A DNA stretch of 64,000 nt from Cardamine occulta (lineage: Eukaryota > Streptophyta > Magnoliopsida > Brassicales > Brassicaceae): the NCBI GenBank assembly GCA_028015245.1, contig CM051370.1, positions 6,787,160-6,851,159 on the forward strand, read 5' to 3'. Both the position numbers and the translations under genes were made by a program. Under the pieces are notes generated by a model. The model did no database searches, was not told the DNA's origin, and saw only the letters and a list, made by a program, of their open reading frames with translations. Shown piece by piece: positions 30,862 through 42,778 of this stretch. Numbering within the stretch: the first letter of the stretch is position 1; every line of letters starts with the position of its first letter.

Positions 30862-32263
30862 TGATACGCCCCTAGAGGTACGACTCCAGACTGGTTCGAG
30901 AAACGAAGAGACGGAAAGGATTGACGGAACTGATGGCTCACGATACGGTGAGATTCATGAGATGCGTATTTGGCAAGACAGTGAAAAGACGGTGATGCGT
31001 GGGAAGGATGGAGCGATGAAGTGGAACGCCAGAGATAACTCGATCTGGTGTGACACAACACTATGGAATGGAGAGATAAATGGAATGGTCGAAACAGAAA
31101 GATGAGTCTACGGTGGAAAAGGCGGTGAGACGGAATGAACTGATGAACACTCGGCGAGCAAATATCGTAACGAAGGTGAAAGACAAAACGACGGAGTGAA
31201 ATGTCGGAGATGAATCAATCCGATGTGACACGAAGTAACAAGATGGATATATGAACATTATAGACAAAATGGAACGATGGATATACAGTGGGAAAGATGG
31301 CGAGACAGAATGAGCTGACAAACACACGGTGAAAAATATGGTAGCAAATGTGAGGAATGGAATGGTGGAGTGAAACGCCAGATATGACTCGATCCGATGT
31401 GACACATAGTAACAAGATGGATAGATGGATCGAAAACTGGCCACACGAAGGATGGAAGATCCGTGATATGACTAACCATAAGATCCAAGCCCCGCCACGA
31501 GGATCAAGTGGGACGGATCAAGAGCAAATGCAGCTCATTGGAATCCGAAAGGAGACTAAGCTCTACTCTTTATTTTCAATAATAGTCTACCCGGTTACAT
31601 GGTCAGCTTCAGCCTTTATATAGGCGCTTCCCTAAGGCATCTAAGCAACTAAAGAATAATTACAAAAAGTCCTAATTTTCTAACACACACCTAAATTGGG
31701 CACAAAGAAAAATACTTAGTAAAATATAAAAGAAAATAAGACTTTATTTTAGTGGGTTGTCTTCTTGGATAGAATCTTCACCTCGTTGTCTTCATCACTT
31801 GTCATAGAGTGTTTCCAAGCTGAAGAATCAAGTGGGATGAAGTGGAGATGCATTAGAGATCGTTGCCTCGTTAAAACCCCTCCGGTAAACTCATTGGGAC
31901 AAACCTGGAGTAGAAAAAAGAGTACAACTCCTTCCAATGTCTTGGGGGTGTCTTCACACTTGGGTGATGGTGAAAACACACAAAAGTTGCTTCCCAAAGT
32001 AACTAGACGTCCAATAGTCTTCAAGAAACCGGTGTAGAGCTCTTCGGGCTTCACCGTGTCCGTGGCTGAATTGGAGGTGATGCCTTGGAGCTTGGTGATG
32101 AAGCTTGGGGTTTCATATGAGGCTTGGTCATCTTGTGATCCTTGATGCTTGCTGGAGCTTCGATTGAAGAAGTGAGTGTGATCCCTCCCTCTTGGCCGTT
32201 TGGTGATGGTCAACTGGGTACTTGGTATAGTTTTTGGGAACCTCACTAGGCGGAGCCGTATCA
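30862..32263 (-). repeat. Full-length right (5') LTR, 1402 bp
   Basis: Ends are TGATACG...CGTATCA. A TATA box (TATATAAA, minus strand; complement at 31615-31622) separates U3 (to the right) from R/U5. The U5 side holds three tandem units of about 174 bases, with cores near 31039, 31213 and 31387. Confidence 0.85.
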
Positions 32264-32268
32264 GATCT

Positions 32269-32784
32269 TGTGTTGAGGAGTGAAGGATTTCGATATACAG
32301 TAATACCTCTATAAATTAATAATGTTGGGTTTGATATTTTATTAATTTATCGTGATATAAATTTATCTATAACTTAATAAATAGAGAAATTTAAAAATAA
32401 TAGTTTATGATAAATTATTTTATCTTAAACTTTAAAATATATATGAATTTAAACAAGGATTATTTGGTGCATTGGGTCATTTATTTGAAAGTAATTGTAT
32501 ATAGATAAAATACCCGAAAATGGATCCTTTCAGAAATTTGTTTCCAAACAGGGTCCCCTCTAGTTGAAAAAATTCTTCCTAGAGACCTAATTTGGAAATA
32601 AATTTATGAAATGGTCCATTTTAGACAATGATCTTTGTATATATGGGTCATTCACCATTTACATTTCTGTAAATGGACCCTCACTATTCCTCTATAATAT
32701 TTTTTTAGATTAGTTTTTCTGAAAAGACAAAAACGCTTCCAGCGTCTGAGTGTTAATGAGACTTGCTGAGAGAGTGAGGTCTTT
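32269..32784. other. Intergenic DNA
   Basis: No gene recognised. The stretch AAAATGGATCC...GGACCCTC (32515-32690) resembles short repeats also seen near 23450 but is not resolved into an element. Confidence 0.5.
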
Positions 32785-33006
32785 CAATAGTACTTTGCAC
32801 ACCAGATTATTTCGTACACCGACTCACCTTATACACCAAATTACATTGTATACCGACTCTCTTTCTCCACCGACTCATTTTGTACACTGATTCACTTCGT
32901 AAACTGATTCATATTGTACACCAATTCACCTCATACACACGGTGTACATTATTTGAGGTGTACACCGACACTCTTTGTACACCGACTTGTTTCGTACACC
33001 GATTCG
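32785..33006. repeat. GTACACCGACTC minisatellite (left part)
   Basis: About a dozen degenerate copies of a 16-20 base unit such as TTCGTACACCGACTCA, ending at the remnant primer-binding site. A related GTGTACA-rich region flanks the nested island on its far side (57626-57920). Confidence 0.8.
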
Positions 33007-33029
33007 TCTCCCCGGCAATGGCATCAAAT
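33007..33029 (-). other. Remnant primer-binding site left of LTR A
   Basis: CCCCGGCAATGGCATCAAA is two substitutions away from CCCCGGCAACGGCGCCAAA, the tRNA-Asp-type primer-binding site seen inside elements A and B. It adjoins the outer end of LTR A, where host DNA would be expected. It therefore looks like the start of another internal domain that shared this LTR and was then deleted. Confidence 0.65.
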
Positions 33030-34974
33030 TGATAGTAGTATTTTTACTCAGGGACTACTTCTGTGGGCAAGGGAAATCTAGCAATAGGAACTTGTCCTAC
33101 TGGATGTAAATCCCCTGTCAGTTATGCAATCCCCAAGTAAAAACAATGCTCCTTACTATGTGTGTGTATGCAGAAGGATGTAACAATTTCTTAGCATTGT
33201 CATTGTAATACTAAGGTGTCAATCCAAATGGGTGTGATACTAGCAATCAAGATGTGATCAGATACAACTAAGTCAAGCCAGATAGAAAGGAAATGTTTAT
33301 CTAACAACCTAAAAACAAAATGCAGTAAGATGGGTGCTTGAATCGAGTCCAAGACCAAGTCAAGTGACCGAGTCAATGCAGAAAAATGACAAAAAGGTGC
33401 ACTCGACCACTCTGAACGAGTCAATGAGATCGAGTGGAGCCTGAAAACGACAAACAACTATGCACTCGGGTTCAAGACCGAGTTGAGAGAGATGAAAGAC
33501 AAAGTGCAATTAAACAAGTAAATGACTTTAGAACAAGATGATAAAGCAAGAAGATGCAAATAGGGATCTAAGGATGAGGCAATTGAAATGTGATTCTCCT
33601 TGGTTTCTCCTAGATGCTTAACAAAACTTCACAGAAGTTATCTCTAGACAATGAACATCAAAGTAAGGTGGCTCCACTCTCATGAAAAACACCAACAAGC
33701 CTATATCACTTCCTAATCTTAATACCCAGTCAAAGATACAAGGAAACTTAGAGCAGATATCAATGAAACATAATATAGACAAGCATTAAGAACCAATTCA
33801 TTAATGTCAAAATACAGCTAGAACCTCTTAAGCCATGGGTTAAAGCTATAGATCTCTGGTATTAGTTGGTTCAAGCATTTCATCAACACCTTCTGAGTGG
33901 GAAATGCCTGAGATCATAATTACCAATGTCTTGGCTAACTAAGTATTAAGAACATCTAATCCAGAAGAGATCTATGCAAATTAAAGCTCAAACATCTAAG
34001 GAGACCAAGAATCCTACACAGATCTAACCCATCCTCAGAAACCCTAAATCACTACTCAAGAACACAAATCATCATCAAGAACATGAACCCAGAAAAATCA
34101 AACTTCTCAGAATTCATTGAAAATAGTTTAGAAAGATAGATTAAGATGAGAATAGTAAGACTGCAAAGAATTAACGTAAACTAAGTACTAGATTAAGAGA
34201 GATCTGAATTACAAAATGAAAAACACCAAGAACAAGGTTTGGAGGCAGAGAAAAACCCTAAAAATAAAAGACATGTCCCCTGGATAATACCCAACAGTGG
34301 TATTTATAGTAAAATCGGAAAACCCTAAAATAGAAAAAGACAAAGAAAAATAGCTAAGTCTTAGCGGATGGTGCAGCTCGACCAAGTCTGGTCGAGTGGT
34401 GTCGAGTGTGTTGAGTGGAGTGGGGACTCGAGTGGGACTGTCAAATGGTGGCTTGAGTGGGAGGGGTGGTCGAGTGCCAGCGTCGAGTGGTAACGTTGCA
34501 TGGCAGGTCGAGTGGTCAAGTGCATGAGCTCGGTTAGGTACGTGGTGGAGCTGAGGTCGAGCACAGGCTCAAGCTGGGAGGTCGAGCACGGGGTCAAGGT
34601 GGGAGGTCGAGCATCGGCTCTAGGTGGTCAAGTGGTTTGTCGAGGGTGCGATGTCGAATGTGGACTCGAGTGGAGGTGGGCTCGAGTAGAGAGCGTCACA
34701 CGGCAGGGGCTCGAGTGGGGCTCGAGTGAGACTCAAGTGGCGTGGTGAGCATGGGCTCGAGTGGGACTCGAGTGGGACTCAAGTGGGACTCGAGTGTCCT
34801 AGCATCCATGCTCCAAGTTGTACCTGTTTTAGCTCCAAAAATGCAATATGTATGCAAATCCTCCTAAGTATGCAAAATGGACAAAAAAGACTTTAAATGG
34901 TATAGACATTGGGTGAATCTTTTCTAAAATGGACTCAAATATATGCTTAAAACATGTAAAATATGGAGACATCA
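33030..34974 (-). repeat. 3' LTR of element A (1945 bp)
   Basis: Ends are TGATAG...ACATCA. A TATA box (complement of TATTTATA, 34301-34308) lies in the middle. On its U3 side (34370-34800) are many short repeats with CTCGAG/TCGAGTGG. It is highly similar to the split 5' LTR, suggesting a fairly recent insertion; an exact divergence was not computed. Confidence 0.9.
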
Positions 34975-36533
34975 ACACCCCCAAACTTAGTCTTTGCTTG
35001 CCATCAAGCAAACAAATCGTAAACATGGAGAGTAGGGTTGAAAACGGGGACTCAGAACCAAAACATGCTGATAGAAAGTATACAATCAATGTCTTAGATA
35101 CAATACAAGTAAGTTATTTTTAGCACACAATCTAACTTTCAGCCTCAACCTACACATGCATTCAAAAATACCAGACCCGTTAACATTCATTAATTTCATA
35201 CCATGAGTCAGACCATGCACATCCAATAAACTCATTTGGTTAAGGTAAAAGCATTTTTAGAACAAGGATCTCTCAGTAAAATGGAATGAGCTTTAGAAGA
35301 ATGCTAAAGGTAAGATTGCCAACCGATGCATACAAGGACAAAATCCCATTTATCCAAGTAAACACAAGTGAAATCCCTCATACTTCTAAATCCGGAGCTT
35401 GATCTCATCTACCTTTTTTCTTCCCTTAGGGCGTTTTCTTTTGCTTACATTCTAAGGAGAAGGTTTTCTTTTTACACAGCTTAACTCTAGCGGATTGGAC
35501 CACTTAATCACTTAAGGTTTCTCTTTTTTTTTTCGCTCAAGATCTTTTAGGCTTTTTGCCTATCTTCTATTACAGAGCCTAAACCTCATAATTTTTTTTT
35601 TCCCCAGATCCTTTACTAGGTAGCATACTTTTTCTTTTTATTTCTCTTCTCCTAAGAATCTCTTAACCCTTTTCTTTCTTTCCCCTTTTCGTCACAGCCC
35701 ATAAAATCAGATATCACTAGACTCGACATGATGGACTCGGGCAAACACACCGAGCTGCCTCCTACAGTCTAAACCCAAAAATTAAGTTTTCTTCCTAGTC
35801 CTATCTGATCCATAAGGGGCGAATCAGAACTACATGAGATATCATCCTTGTTGGCACAAACCTAACACTTTCTACCAAGCTCATTCTGAAATAAGGCCTC
35901 ACATACACACAGCAAATATCAATGGCCTGAAGAGAAGTTTTGGTTCAAGGCATGGTGAACTGTTCCAGATGAGAATCAGCTACTTGGATTAGCAAGGGTG
36001 GAAAAATGTGAAAGAAAATTCAAGTATGTATATAGTATCCATGAGTTCAAATTTAATGCATAGACATGATAATTAACATTCAAATTCAGTTCAAATTGAT
36101 AGGGAAAGGTATAAAATCACACCATGCTTCAATCAAGACTAGAAAGGATTTTCGAACAACACTTGAAATACACTAGACAACTACTGAATCAGCATGCTTA
36201 CAAAGTTGGTTTCATCATAATCCCCTATGCAATGCATCAGCCCTAAATGAAATGCAACTAGACTCAATCTTAAAATGCATATGCAACTACATGAACACTC
36301 TGTTTTTGTGGAAACTTTTTGAATTTTTTTTTTCAAATTTTTATGGGTTTTCTATGAAGATAAATGCAGACTCAAGTATAAAAATTTGAAATAAGAAAAC
36401 ATAAAACATGGTTAAATACATTTCGAACCCTCCCCCAAACTTAAATTACACAGTCCCTTGTGTAATAAAAATTTAAGGGAAGGTTTGAGAGATTCAAGAA
36501 ACAAAACAATTTAAACTAGAAATGCAATGGTAT
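34975..36533 (-). other. 3' non-coding region of element A with two polypurine tracts
   Basis: The terminal tract (minus strand AAGTTTGGGGGTGT, complement at 34975-34989) abuts the 3' LTR. A second, longer purine tract (minus strand AAGTTTGGGGGAGGG) lies at about 36428-36445. No coding sequence is present. The equivalent arrangement exists in element B. Confidence 0.8.
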
Positions 36534-38442
36534 TTACAGTGGTGAGTTTGGAACTGGTACCTCAGTAGTTAGAAAAGTAGGAGTCGATTGACTCCTCCAT
36601 GCTCGGGCGTGAGTGTTCCTGGTGGGGGGGTCGTGTCGCATGCTCGAGCCCGCTCTGTTCGACCCCGCTGCATGTCTCTTGCGTTGCCGTGGTTCGAAGG
36701 AGGAGGCTCTGGGGGGCTCGAGTGGTGTGTTACGCTTGGAGCTTGTGTTTATAGAACCACTCTTCTGCAAAGCGCTTGGTTGACATGGTTCATCATTTCT
36801 TTCAGAGCGGCGCCTACCCTTGCCTTGAATCTTGTTTAGCTGTTCCTTCATCTCCTTCCACCCATCTGACATATCTTTCACGGTACCTTTCAATGCCTTG
36901 ATCATTTTGTCTTGAACTTTATTCCATTTCTGAAGGAGTCCAATCCGCTTGTGAGCCTCCCATAGACTCTTGTTGCGTTTAGATGCGGCAAACTCTTCAA
37001 AGTGAAATGTCTCAGGTGCAGCATATTCTGGGGGGCTCGAGTGACTGACTCGATCAGCATGATCGAGTCATCCCCTTCCTGCGGTAGTTGGAGCAGTTCA
37101 AGTGGTGGTGAAAAGTCAATGTTGGATTCTAGAGAATTTTGTATGGCTGCGCAAGGGAGTCGTAGCCGAGCTGGTCCTGTGGTAGGGTGAATGAACTGGT
37201 ATAAGTAGTCCTCCATGTCTGTGGTTCTGTCGAGGAACTTTGCACTCCTAAGATGTTCAACGTCCAGCCACCTTGGTGCAGTTAGTTTTGAAATTATAGG
37301 CACATTACAAGCATTGAGGATGGGCATAATCACTCCCCCAATGCGGAGGTCTCCTTTTGCATTTTCCTATGCATCTTCACAGCCCACTCTCTATAGTTCT
37401 GGAACTGAGCCAGCAAGACAAAGGTGAGACTTGTATTAGCCTTATCCTCTACCAGTTCTCTTCCATCCCTAGCAAATTCCAGAATCCCTTTTAATCCCAA
37501 ATCCATTATTTGCAGCTCTCCTTCATTGACAGTGCCAGTTACAGGACGCGCAAACATGGTGCTGGCGATCGCCTTATGCAGGTATCTCACCGCGGGGTGT
37601 CAAATCTGTGAACCCTTGGCTCTGGATGATAAGTACGGCATGTCTGTGCCTATTGTCAGCCATAAGGATTGCAGCTCCCCTTTGTCAAAATCTTGTTGTA
37701 CCCCTGCTCTGCTTACAAAACCGTACAGGTTATCGAGCTCGTTGGTGGTGATAGAGTACCACCCTACTCCCCCATCTGACTCCCAGTCAGGGTTCTCTAC
37801 GTAGAACTGCACCTCCAGTGATACCAAGAAGTGGCAAGTCTCGACTTGATAGGCTGCCATGTTGTATTTCATGAAGTTGGTTAGGCCGCATAGTGCAAAA
37901 AGGCAGCTTACGTCCTCGCTTATGCCGAGTTTTTCCATGGTGGGGAGATGGGGATAGTGCGTTCCTGTAAAACCCCTAGCAAGGAAAACTGCACGCATTT
38001 CTGTCTTGGTTAGCTCTGGCTCCGACTTCCGTGAATACCTCTTTTTGAACTTAGCTCCCATCTCCATATCTTCACCGTGATCGACTGACTTTCCGCGAGC
38101 TACGTCATCCCTTTCGCGCGAGAACCCTTGGGCTGCATACCATTTGGGTGGATTTGTGTGTTTGACTCGATCAGCGTGGTCGAGTCCGTCACCTTCCTGG
38201 TCGAGTCCATACCGTTGCTCGGCTTCTGGTTCGATTTCTGTTTCAATAACTTTTACCTTTCTAGCTTTACGGCTTATTCTTGCATAACGCCTACCTAATG
38301 TTGCAGCCCTTACGTGGTTGCGCCAGTCAGGTGTGGCTTCGTCAGCTTCCATGGGATCCCTTGGAGGGGACACATGTCCTCCCTTTTCAGTGTAGCGCCT
38401 TGCTATGGCTTCGGCTTCTACACGCCCGCAGAGGTTAGACAT
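36534..38442 (-). pseudogene. ATHILA ORF-1-like protein gene (PF03078 type), broken
   Basis: This sits after pol, at the place of the env-like ORF of Athila elements; its function is not known. A 280-residue frame (38442-37600) contains the family blocks EMRAVFLARGFTGTHYPHL, TMEKLGISEDVSCLF and WESDGGVGWYSI. After an in-frame TGA (37600-37602) it goes on with RYLHKAIASTMFARPVTG to 37333. A frameshift in a G run near 37336 leads to the 37333-36902 frame (APRWLDVEHLRSAKFLD). Another shift near 36930 gives a Lys/Arg-rich C-terminal frame ending at 36534. No membrane segment or signal peptide was seen, so nothing here supports an envelope role. Confidence 0.8.
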
Positions 38443-38539
38443 AGCTTCAAAACTTAGAGAAGATGTGAGAGCGTAAGGTGTGTGCGGGATCGAGGCTGAC
38501 TCGAGGGTGGCAGCGGGTTGGTGAGTCGGTCAAATCGAA

Positions 38540-39610
38540 GGCGAGTGATTGAACAAAAATGGAAGAGAGGCTGGTGACGGCGAGTTACGAGAGAGACGAA
38601 TAGAGACAGAGCTCGAGGCGGCAAGGACGGATTCGGCTCGAGGCGAGGACGGATCGAGTGGTGAGAGAGATGAATCGAGAGAGAGCTTGAGGTGGCGAGA
38701 GGCAGATTCAGCTCGAGGCAAGGACGGATCGAGTGGCGAGGGAGACGAATAGAGAGAGAGCTTGAGGCGGTGAGAGGCGGATTTGGCTCGAGGCGAGGAT
38801 GGATCGAGTGTTGATAGAGACGAATCAAGAGAGAGCTCGAGGCAGCGAGAGGTGGATTCGGCTCGAGGCAAAGATAGATCGAGTGGCGAGAGAGACGAAT
38901 CAAGAGAGAGCTCGAGGTGGCGAGAGGCGGATTCGGCTCGAGGCAAGGATGGATTGAGTGGCAAGAGAGATGAATCGAGTGGTGAGAGAGACAAATCGAG
39001 AGAGAGCTTAAGGCAGTTAGAGGCGGATTCGGCTCGAGGCGAGGACGGATCGAGTGGCAAGAGAGACGAATCGAGAGAGAGCTCAAGGCGGCGAGAGGTG
39101 GATTCGGCTCGAGGCGAGGACAGATCGAGTGGCAAGAGAGACGAATCGAGAGAGAGCTCGAGGCGAGGACGGATTGAGTGGCGAGAGAGACAGATCAAGT
39201 GGTGAGAGAGACGAATCGAGAGAGAGCTCGAGGTGGCAAGAGGTGGATTCGGCTCGAGGCGAGGACAGATCGAGTGGCGAGAGAGAGGAATCGAGAGAGA
39301 GCTCGAGGTAGCGAGAGGTGGATTCAGCTCGAGGCGAGGACAAATCGAGTGGTGAGAGAGACGAATCAAGAGAGAGCTTGAGGCGGCGAGAGGTGGATTC
39401 AGCTCGAGGCGAGGATGGATCGAGTCGCAAGCAAGACGAATCGAGAGAGAACTCGAGGCGGCGAGAGACGGATTCGGCTCAAGGCGAGGATGGATCGAGT
39501 GGCGAGAGAGACGAATCGAGAGAGAGCTCGAGGCGGCGAGAGGCAGATTTGGCTCATGTCGAGGATGGATCGAGTGATGATAGAGCTCGAGTGGCTCGGT
39601 GGACTCGGAT
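38540..39610. repeat. 75-bp minisatellite (about 14 units) in element A
   Basis: The unit runs GACGAATCGAGAGAGAGCTC, then GGCGGCGAGAGGCGGATTCG, then GCTCGAGGCGAGGACGGATC and GAGTGGCGAGAGA. It repeats nearly head to tail with point differences and a few partial units. Because 75 is a multiple of three and stops are rare, it creates long open frames on both strands (for example 38454-39369 minus, 38783-39205 plus) that are not credible genes. Confidence 0.92.
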
Positions 39611-40066
39611 TGAGTGAGAGAATCTGGACTCGAGGCAATGACGTCGAGTTGGGCTTGAGGCAGCGACGAAGAGAATCTGGAATAGCTCTGATCAGATTAA
39701 GTGAAGGTCGAGGCAGAGAAAATGGAAGTGAGAGAGAGAGTGCTGAAAGGGGCGGATGGTGATATTGAAAGGGGGGAGGTTTGCTAAAAACCAAAAGCAC
39801 TAGGCCCCCTTTGATTCCTCTTGTCGTGTCCAAAAGCACTAGGCCCCCTTTGATTTTAAGCAGTGCTTAACTCGAGTCACGTTTAGCTCTTTCAACACCT
39901 ACTTCCGACCTTCCTTAGCACGAATCTGATAACCAAAAATAACTAGAAAAACAGATCAAAGATCACTGAAATAAAATAAAAATTAAAGCTATATGTACAA
40001 GGATAAACATGAGATTTCCTCCCAAGTGAGCTTGTTTAAAGTCACTAAGCTTGACTTCCTTTCTTT
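39611..40066. other. Spacer between the minisatellite and integrase of element A
   Basis: No credible gene. A 30-base direct repeat (CCAAAAGCACTAGGCCCCCTTTGATT) occurs at 39789 and 39831, and CCTCCCAAGTGAGCTTG near 40019 is shared with element B. Confidence 0.6.
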
Positions 40067-41353
40067 TTAGGCTTTGAGCGGCTCATCAAGGGGAATTGAG
40101 GTCTCCTCTGGTATGTAGTCAGCCATGTAGGGTTTAAGCTTTTGCCCATTCACTGTAAATTCTTTACCATCTTTAGTAAGCAGGGTGACAGCACCATATG
40201 GTAACACTTCCTTAATATCAAATGGTCCGGACCACCTAGACTTCAGTTTTCCGGGAAAGAGCTTAAGTCTTGAATTAAATAGGAGAACTTGATTTCCAGC
40301 CTTGAAGTCTCTGCGCAAAATTTTCTTGTCATGGAAAGCCTTAGTTATCTCTTTATACACTTTTGAGCTTTCATAGGCTTCAAGTCTGATTTCCTCCAGC
40401 TCATGTAGGTCCACCACTCTCTTCTCTTGAGCTGTCTTGATGTCAAGATTTAAGAGCTTTGTTGCCCATAATGCTTGGTACTCGATTTCAACAGGTAGGT
40501 GACAAGCCTTTCCATACAGCAGCTGAAATGGAGTCCTTCCAATTGGAGTCTTAAAAGCAGTTCTGTAAGCCCATAGAGCTTCATCGAGTTTGATTGACCA
40601 ATCTCTTCTAGAAACACCTACTACCCTTGGTAGGATAGCATTGATCTGCCTATTGGAGACTTCAACCTGGCCACTGGTTTGAGGATGGTAAGGTGTTGCC
40701 ACCTTATGCTTTACTCCATGCTTCCTTAGTAGATTCTCAAAGACCTTGTTGATGAAATGAGAACCTCCATCGCTGATCACGACTCTGGGAACTCCAAATC
40801 TAGGGAAGATAATAGTTTTGAACATCTTCAGCACCACCTTTGCGTCGTTAGTGGGACTAGCTATGCCTTCTACCCATTTTGAGACATAGTCTACAGCAAC
40901 CAATATGTAGCTATTCCCATAAAAAGGTGGGTTGAAAGGTCCCATGAAGTCAATTCCCCAAACGTAAAAAATTTCAACTTCAAAGATAGGGTTCTGAGGT
41001 ATCTCGTTTCTTTTGCCTATGTTCCCCATCCTTTGGCATGGATCACACTTGGATATGAAAGCGTGTGCGTCTTTGAACATGCTCGGCCACTAAAGACCAG
41101 CTTGGAGTATTTTCTGCACTGTATTGAATGTAGCAAAGTGGCCTCCATATGCGGAACCATGGCAATGTTCTAGCACTCTTCTGACTTCTTCCTCTGCTAT
41201 GCATCTTCTAAATAAGCCATCTGAACCTTTCTTGTAGAGATACGGTTCATCCCAGTAGTAATGATTGATGTCTCTGAAAAACTTTTTCCTGTTGTATGTA
41301 TCAAGACCGCTAGGAAATTCACCACTTACTAAGTAGTTAGCTAGGTCTGCAAA
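40067..41353 (-). pseudogene. Integrase of element A, with in-frame stops
   Basis: Integrase would insert the cDNA copy into the genome. The 337-residue frame starts at 41080. Upstream of it the zinc-finger half (HCHGSAYGGHF...CDPCQR) is interrupted by an in-frame TAG near 41082 and begins after another stop at 41354. Catalytic residues are visible as GIDFMGPF (Asp), ISDGGSHF (Asp) and HPQTSGQVEVSNRQ (Glu), and a GPF block (WSGPFDIKEVLPYG) closes the domain. No chromodomain follows, as expected for Athila. It ends with DYIPEETSIPLDEP at 40067. Confidence 0.88.
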
Positions 41354-42778
41354 CTATGGCAACTTCTCTTCTTCTATTGCTAGTACTTCCTCGAAGTTTG
41401 CTCTGGTGCGCTGGGTCCCTTTGAAGGTCTTGACCAACATCAATTGTTCTTCTGGCAAGGAATCATCGATTAGCAATGGATCTTCAATCCTCATCCTGGA
41501 TAAGTGATCAGCTACCCCATTTTCGACCTTCTTCTTGTCAACTATATCCAGGTCGAATTCTTGGAGTAGAAGGATCCATCTCAGTAACCTGGGCTTGGTG
41601 TCTTTCTTGGCATAAATGTGTCTTAATACGGCGTGATCAGTGTAGACTATTACCTTTGATCCTACCAAGTAGCTTCTGAATTTCTCAAAAGCGAAGACTA
41701 CAACAAGCAACTCCTTTTCCGTAGTAGCATATCTCCCCTGAGCTTCATCTAAGGTTCTGCTTGCATAGTAGATCACATTAAGCTTCTTTTCTATTCTCTG
41801 ACCCAAAACTGCTCCAACTGCATAGTCCGAAGCATCACACATGATTTTGAAAGGGTGGTCCCAATTCGGAGTTTAGACTATTGGGGATGAGATCAATGCT
41901 CCCTTTATCAGTTGAAAAGCCTTCAAGCACTCAGAATCGAAGTAGAACTCTTGCTTCTTGCAAAGTAGCCTAGTGAGTGGTCTAGCTATTTTAGAGAAAT
42001 CCTTAATGAACCGCCTGTAGAACCCAGCATGTCAAAAAAAACTCCTGATATCTTTGACGTTCTTAGGTGGTTGTAGTTGCATCATCACATCTACCTTGGC
42101 CTTGTCTACCTGTATTCCATTCTCAGAAATCTTGTGCCCCAAGACGATCCCTTCTTTGACCATGAAATGGTATTTCTCCCAATTGAGAACCAAATTTGTC
42201 TCCTCTCATCTACTAAACACCCTGCACATATTCAACAAACACGAGGAGAAGGAGGAGCCATACACGAAAAAATCATCCATGAAGACTTCCACCATCTCCT
42301 CTATCAAATCTGAAAAGATAGAGGTCATACACCTCTGAAATGTTGCAGGTGCATTGCATAAACCAAAAGACATTTTTCTGTAAGTAAAAGTTCCGTATGG
42401 GCAAGTAAAAGTGGTTTTTTCTTGGTCATTTGGATGTATTGGGATCTGAAAGAACCCACTATATCCATCTAAGAAACAGTAGTAAGAGTGGTTTGCAAGC
42501 CTTTCTAGCATTTGATCAATAAATGGCAAAGAAAAATGATCTTTTCTGGATGCTGCATTTAACTTCCTATAGTCTATACACATCCTATGACCAGTTATTG
42601 TCCTAGTAGGTATAAGTTCATCCTTGTCATTCCTTACTACTGTTATACCACCTTTCTTAGGAACGCAATGCACCGGAGATATCTACGTACTATCAGAGAT
42701 AGGGTAGATAACTCCAGAATCTAACAACTTAAGAATTTCTTTCTTAACTACTTCCTTGAGGTTAGGATTTAGTCTTCT
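41354..42778 (-). pseudogene. Reverse transcriptase and RNase H of element A, with several stops
   Basis: The enzyme would copy element RNA into DNA. RT blocks: HCVPKKGG, CIDYRKLNA, FLDGYSGFFQIPI, FGLCNAPATFQRCM and the catalytic FMDDF, all in the frame 42673-42206. The 'thumb' part (42205-41843) carries several stops, for example near 42203, 42034 and 41875. RNase H (41842-41354) shows MCDASDYAVGAVLG, TTEKELL and YTDHAVL with the acidic residues in place. Stops near 42685 and 42779 separate it from protease. Almost all damage is point changes to stop codons rather than indels. Confidence 0.88.

Larger units (their letters stand above)
30049..32268 (-). mobile_element. Deleted LTR retrotransposon bounded by GATCT target duplications (minus strand)
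   Basis: TGATACG at 30054 and CGTATCA ending 32263 are the outer ends. GATCT flanks both (30049-30053 and 32264-32268). The right LTR (30862-32263) is full length. The left LTR keeps only its first 560 bases (30054 to about 30612, matching 30862 to about 31440). The only internal DNA left is about 250 bases (30613-30861), which carries a primer-binding site. No coding sequence survives, so the superfamily is unknown. Confidence 0.85.

Noticed and set aside
30281..31488. Several minus-strand frames rich in Ser/Phe/His
   Set aside because: They lie within the LTRs of the GATCT-flanked element and follow its tandem repeats; nothing domain-like.
34361..34748. Frames in LTR A (also 47364-47773)
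   Set aside because: Low-complexity translations of TCGAGTGG repeats in the LTR U3 region.
36534..38442. Possible viral-type envelope gene by position after pol
   Set aside because: The protein matches the ATHILA ORF-1-like type and shows no signal peptide, furin-like site or membrane segment by eye.
38454..39430. Long open frames on both strands (up to 279 residues)
   Set aside because: They are produced by the 75-bp minisatellite, whose length is a multiple of three. The translations are repetitive Ser/Leu/Arg or Arg/Glu/Ser sequences with no domain.
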